Part shown: positions 61,051 through 64,000 of the stretch, one piece after another
Layout of the letters: every line of letters begins with the position of its first letter
Numbering within the stretch: the first letter of the stretch is position 1
Origin: Oncomelania hupensis
Taxonomy: Eukaryota; Mollusca; Gastropoda; Littorinimorpha; Pomatiopsidae
Assembly: GCA_036898135.1 (NCBI GenBank)
Contig: CM072523.1
Location: 33,232,364 to 33,296,363, forward strand
Reading direction: 5' to 3'
Length of the DNA stretch: 64,000 bases
Program-made: the position numbers and the translations under genes
Notes under the pieces: generated by a model
Told to the model about the DNA's origin: nothing
Database searches by the model: none
The model's input: the letters and a program-made list of their open reading frames with translations, nothing else

Positions 61051-63990
61051 TTACTCACACACTCTGCTGAGGAAGTCCGCACCAACATTGTCTGATCCTT
61101 TGATAGATTCTACTCGCATGTTAAAGTTCTGCAAGTACATAGCCCATCTCATGATGCGACTGTTCACAAACTTGGCAGAGTTCAAGTAAGTTAGCGGCTT
61201 GTGATCAGTCTGTAGCACGAACTTCACTCCTTGAAGGTACAGTTCGAACTTCCGGATTCCCCATATGATGGCAAGGCACTCTTTCTCCATGGTCGAGTAA
61301 TTTTTCTCAGCCCTGGACAGCTTCTTGCTGGCGTAACTGACCGGAAATAGTTTCCCTTCGTGCTCTTGCATCAGTATGGCGCCGATGCCTTCGTCGCTGC
61401 GTCTGTCCTTAAGACGAATTCCTTGGAAGTATCGGGCAGTCGTAGCACCGGATCCTTCGAAAGGAGGTCGCGCACAGTCTGGTATGCCCTCTCCTGAGAC
61501 GGTCCCCACTGCACTTGGTTTGGACAGCCTTTCCGCACCAGGTCCGACAAGGGTGCTGTGATGGCGGAGTAGTTTGGTACAAACTCCCTATAATACCCAG
61601 CCAATCCCAGGAAAGATCGTACTTGCTTCTTTGTTTGGGGACGTGGAGCGTTCAGAATTTTGGTGACGTTTTCTAGCAGAAGCCCCTTTTGTCCTCCTTT
61701 CAGCGAATGGCCGATAAAGTCGACGTTGTCAGTTCCCAGAATGCACTTACTGGGTCTCACGGTCAGGTTAGCTTCTGTTAGACGGTGAAACAGCTCCGTC
61801 AAGGTCTGCAGATGCTCTTCCCAGGTGCGGGTGTGGACTAGCAGGTCGTCCCAGTAACACACGACGTTGTCCATCCCTTTGAGCATCTTCCTCATTCCTC
61901 TCTTTAGGGTAGCTCCGCTGTTGACCATGCCAAAGGGCATCCTTAGGCACTCGTACGTCCCATCAGGAGTTATGAAAGCAGTCTTTGGTATGTCCTGTTG
62001 ACGCACGGGGACTTGCCAATAACCCTTGCTGAGGTCAATCTTTGAAAAGATTCTACTCCCCGATAATTGGCGGAAGAGGTCTGCTGCGGTAGGCATCGGC
62101 TCAGGGTCGAAGACGGTGATCTTATTAACCTTCCTGTAGTCGATGCATACTCAGTTGCTCCCGTCCTTCTTCTTCACGACCACGACAGGGGACGCGTAGG
62201 GGGAACTGGACTCCCTGATGATGCCCATCTTCAGCATCTCATCGATGTCTTTCTTCAAGGATTCACGGGCCTTGAAAGGGATCGGGAAGGGCTTGGATCG
62301 AACAGGGATATTCGAAGTGAGGTGGACTTCGTGTTCGACCAAAGTTGTAGAGCCAGGGACATCGCTGAAGTTGTGGGGAAACTCGCCCATAAGGTCCTTG
62401 AGCTCCAATTTTTGACCTTCCGTCAAGCTCGGTCCTAGCTTAACATCATCGATGCCTTCTCTGCTGTGGAAGTCTCCCAGTTCCAACAGTTCTTCGCTGT
62501 CAAAGCTGTCGTCGGTCACAGCTGCTGTGGCTGCGTGCACAGTCTCTGATGGCCTTTCCACGTACAGCTTAAGGAGGTTGGCGTGGTATATCTTAGAATG
62601 CTGGCCGACCTTCACCTTATAGTCGTTGATCCCCACCACGGTCTCCACTTCGTACGGGCCTTTCCACTGCATCAGCAACTTATTGTGATCGGTAGGTAGC
62701 AGCACCAGCACTTTGTTGCCAGGTTTGAACTTCCTGTTCACAGCCCTACGGTCATAGTAGTGCTTTCCACAGTCCTGGGACTTCTTCAGGTTTTCTCTGG
62801 CTATCTCGAGAGTCTGCTCCAGCTTCTCTCGTAGCTCAAACACGTACTGGTAGCTGTTCTTCACCTCTGGGGTGTCTACTTCTTTCGTCCACAGTTCTTT
62901 TAGGATGTGCATCGGCCCTCGGATGGTTCTTCCGTACAGCAGCTCGAACGGAGAAAAACCGGTGGACTCCTGCGGTACTTCTCTGTAGGCGAAAAGTAAG
63001 GCGTTGATGTAGCGATGCCATTGTCTGGGCTGCTCGCTGCACAGTTTCTTCAAGGTGGACTTCAACGTAGCATTGAACTTTTCGACAAGCCCGTTGCACA
63101 TTGGATGGTAGGGTGTCGTAGTTAAATGCCGGATGCTCAGCAGTCTGTTGACCTCCTTCATACAGTCAGAGACGAACTGCGTCCCGAGGTCTGTCAGAAT
63201 TTCTTCAGGCACTCCAAGTCTACTGAACATGTCCACTAGTGCCTCTGCTACAGTTTCAGTGTCAATCTTCTTCAGTGGCACTGCTTCTGGGTACCGAGTC
63301 GCATAGTCTACTAAAGTCAGTACCCATCGATGACCTTCTTCACTCGGAGGTCTTATTTCGCCGATTAAGTCTAAGGCCACCCTCTTGAAAGGTCGGTCGG
63401 TCGATCAAAGGCATTCTCTGCATTGGCACTTTAGGGACCCTTCCTCGAGGTATGGTCTTCTGGCAAATGTCACATGATCGACAGAAACGGCTGACGTCCG
63501 CATGAAGTCCTGGCCAGTAGAACACCGCCTGGATTCTGTCTGACGTCTTCTTGATACCTAGGTGACCTCCCATAATTGAGTCATGCGCTACTTCCATCAC
63601 TTGGCGCCTTAGGGGTAACGGTACCAAGACTTGACGTAGTGGTTTACCTCCGTTGACCCTCGGGTGCTGGAAGATTCGGTACAGGATCTTGGCCTTCACC
63701 TCAAAATAGACCGTGCCACTGCCTTTGGTCACGTGGTCTTGGCGGTTCCTGTACTTGTTTAAAGTACTATCAGCTTCCTGGAGCTGGATCAGTTTATCTC
63801 TGTCCACGATGGCAGCTTTGGAGTTGTCGGCGACCTTCAGTGGCGTAGACGTCTTGTCTCTCTTGGCCTGGGCCCTGGTAGTAACAGCACCGACGATCTC
63901 TGGTCGGCAGGGCTGAGCCGGAGTAACCACATTGTCCCGTAGCAGCTCTGAAAGGTCTCCATCGGGAAATGGCAATGGATCCTCCTCCAC
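61051..63990 (-). pseudogene. Degenerate pol of the Gmr1-type element (integrase, RT, RNase H)
   Basis: The coding relic continues beyond 64000. From the 5' side: the H2C2 zinc-binding region (GGHLGIKKTSDR, then CRSCDICQ; about 63560-63450), the integrase core with its acidic residues in LDLIGEI, TDLGTQFVSD and LVEKFNATLK, the WKGPYEV C-terminal motif, RT (KMGIIRESSSPYASPVVVVK, FSKIDLSKGYWQVPV, RMPFGM and the active-site YWDD near 61850), and RNase H (LQTDHKPL and DFLSR near the end). Lesions: a frameshift at a duplicated 4-bp unit near 63393-63404, an in-frame TGA at 62151-62153 and a one-base frameshift near 61403. The RT active site has Trp in the variable position of YxDD, which is unusual. 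Confidence 0.88.
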
Positions 63991-64000
63991 AACTTCGACG

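Larger units (their letters stand above)
59893..64000 (-). mobile_element. Gmr1-type Ty3/Gypsy LTR retrotransposon (5' part outside window)
   Basis: Minus-strand order from 64000 downwards: integrase zinc finger, integrase core, GPY/F-type C-terminus, reverse transcriptase, RNase H, stop, polypurine tract, LTR. The sequence types are Ty3/Gypsy, but the integrase-first order is that of Ty1/Copia, the defining trait of Gmr1-type elements. gag, protease and the 5' LTR lie past the right edge. Several inactivating lesions show it is a dead copy. Confidence 0.85.

Noticed and set aside
61051..63990. Ty1/Copia assignment based on integrase-first order
   Set aside because: The integrase zinc finger, GPY/F motif, RT and RNase H sequences are all Ty3/Gypsy-like; only the order is Copia-like.

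Overview
The window is animal nuclear DNA: AT-rich, intron-rich and loaded with transposons. It looks lophotrochozoan and most probably molluscan. That is inferred from the mix of short spliced exons, CR1/L2, RTE-like and I-clade LINEs, hAT and piggyBac relics, SINEs and a Gmr1-type LTR element; nothing in the sequence names the species.

Two host genes are present, head to head. On the minus strand, 34 coding exons between 48095 and 76 encode the N-terminal 1515 residues of a USP9X / fat facets ortholog. Every exon junction has consistent phase and the summed coding length is exactly divisible by three. The USP catalytic domain lies beyond the left edge. On the plus strand, five exons between 49807 and 56379 encode the mitochondrial presequence and start of the biotin carboxylase domain of propionyl-CoA carboxylase alpha (PCCA); the rest lies beyond the right edge. 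The interval 49479-49806 between the two genes is a candidate bidirectional promoter.

Most other sequence is transposon-derived and sits in introns. From left to right: nested hAT-type elements (950-2835, 3097-4657, 5241-6708, 7836-9645); an AGGTCA-rich repeat (10480-11060); a transposon relic (11450-12960); an I-clade LINE end (13000-13490); a nearly intact but 5'-truncated CR1/L2-type LINE (14157-16782); a second copy of the relic carrying a nested retroposon (19090-21130); a hAT-type element (23940-25042); simple repeats and a tRNA-like sequence (26.8-27.5 kb); a piggyBac-like MITE (30088-30770); more hAT elements (34340-35208, 35594-36967, 40028-41138, 46057-46915); SINEs; and four copies of one RTE-like LINE ending in a GGATA tail. 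The PCCA side holds a second piggyBac-like MITE, three further AGGTCA-rich repeats and two RTE-like insertions with target-site duplications, one with a twin-priming inversion.

The right end (59893-64000) is a degenerate LTR retrotransposon on the minus strand. Its proteins are Ty3/Gypsy-like, but integrase lies upstream of reverse transcriptase, the order that defines Gmr1-type elements. Direct repeats and interrupted copies allow several nested insertions to be ordered in time.
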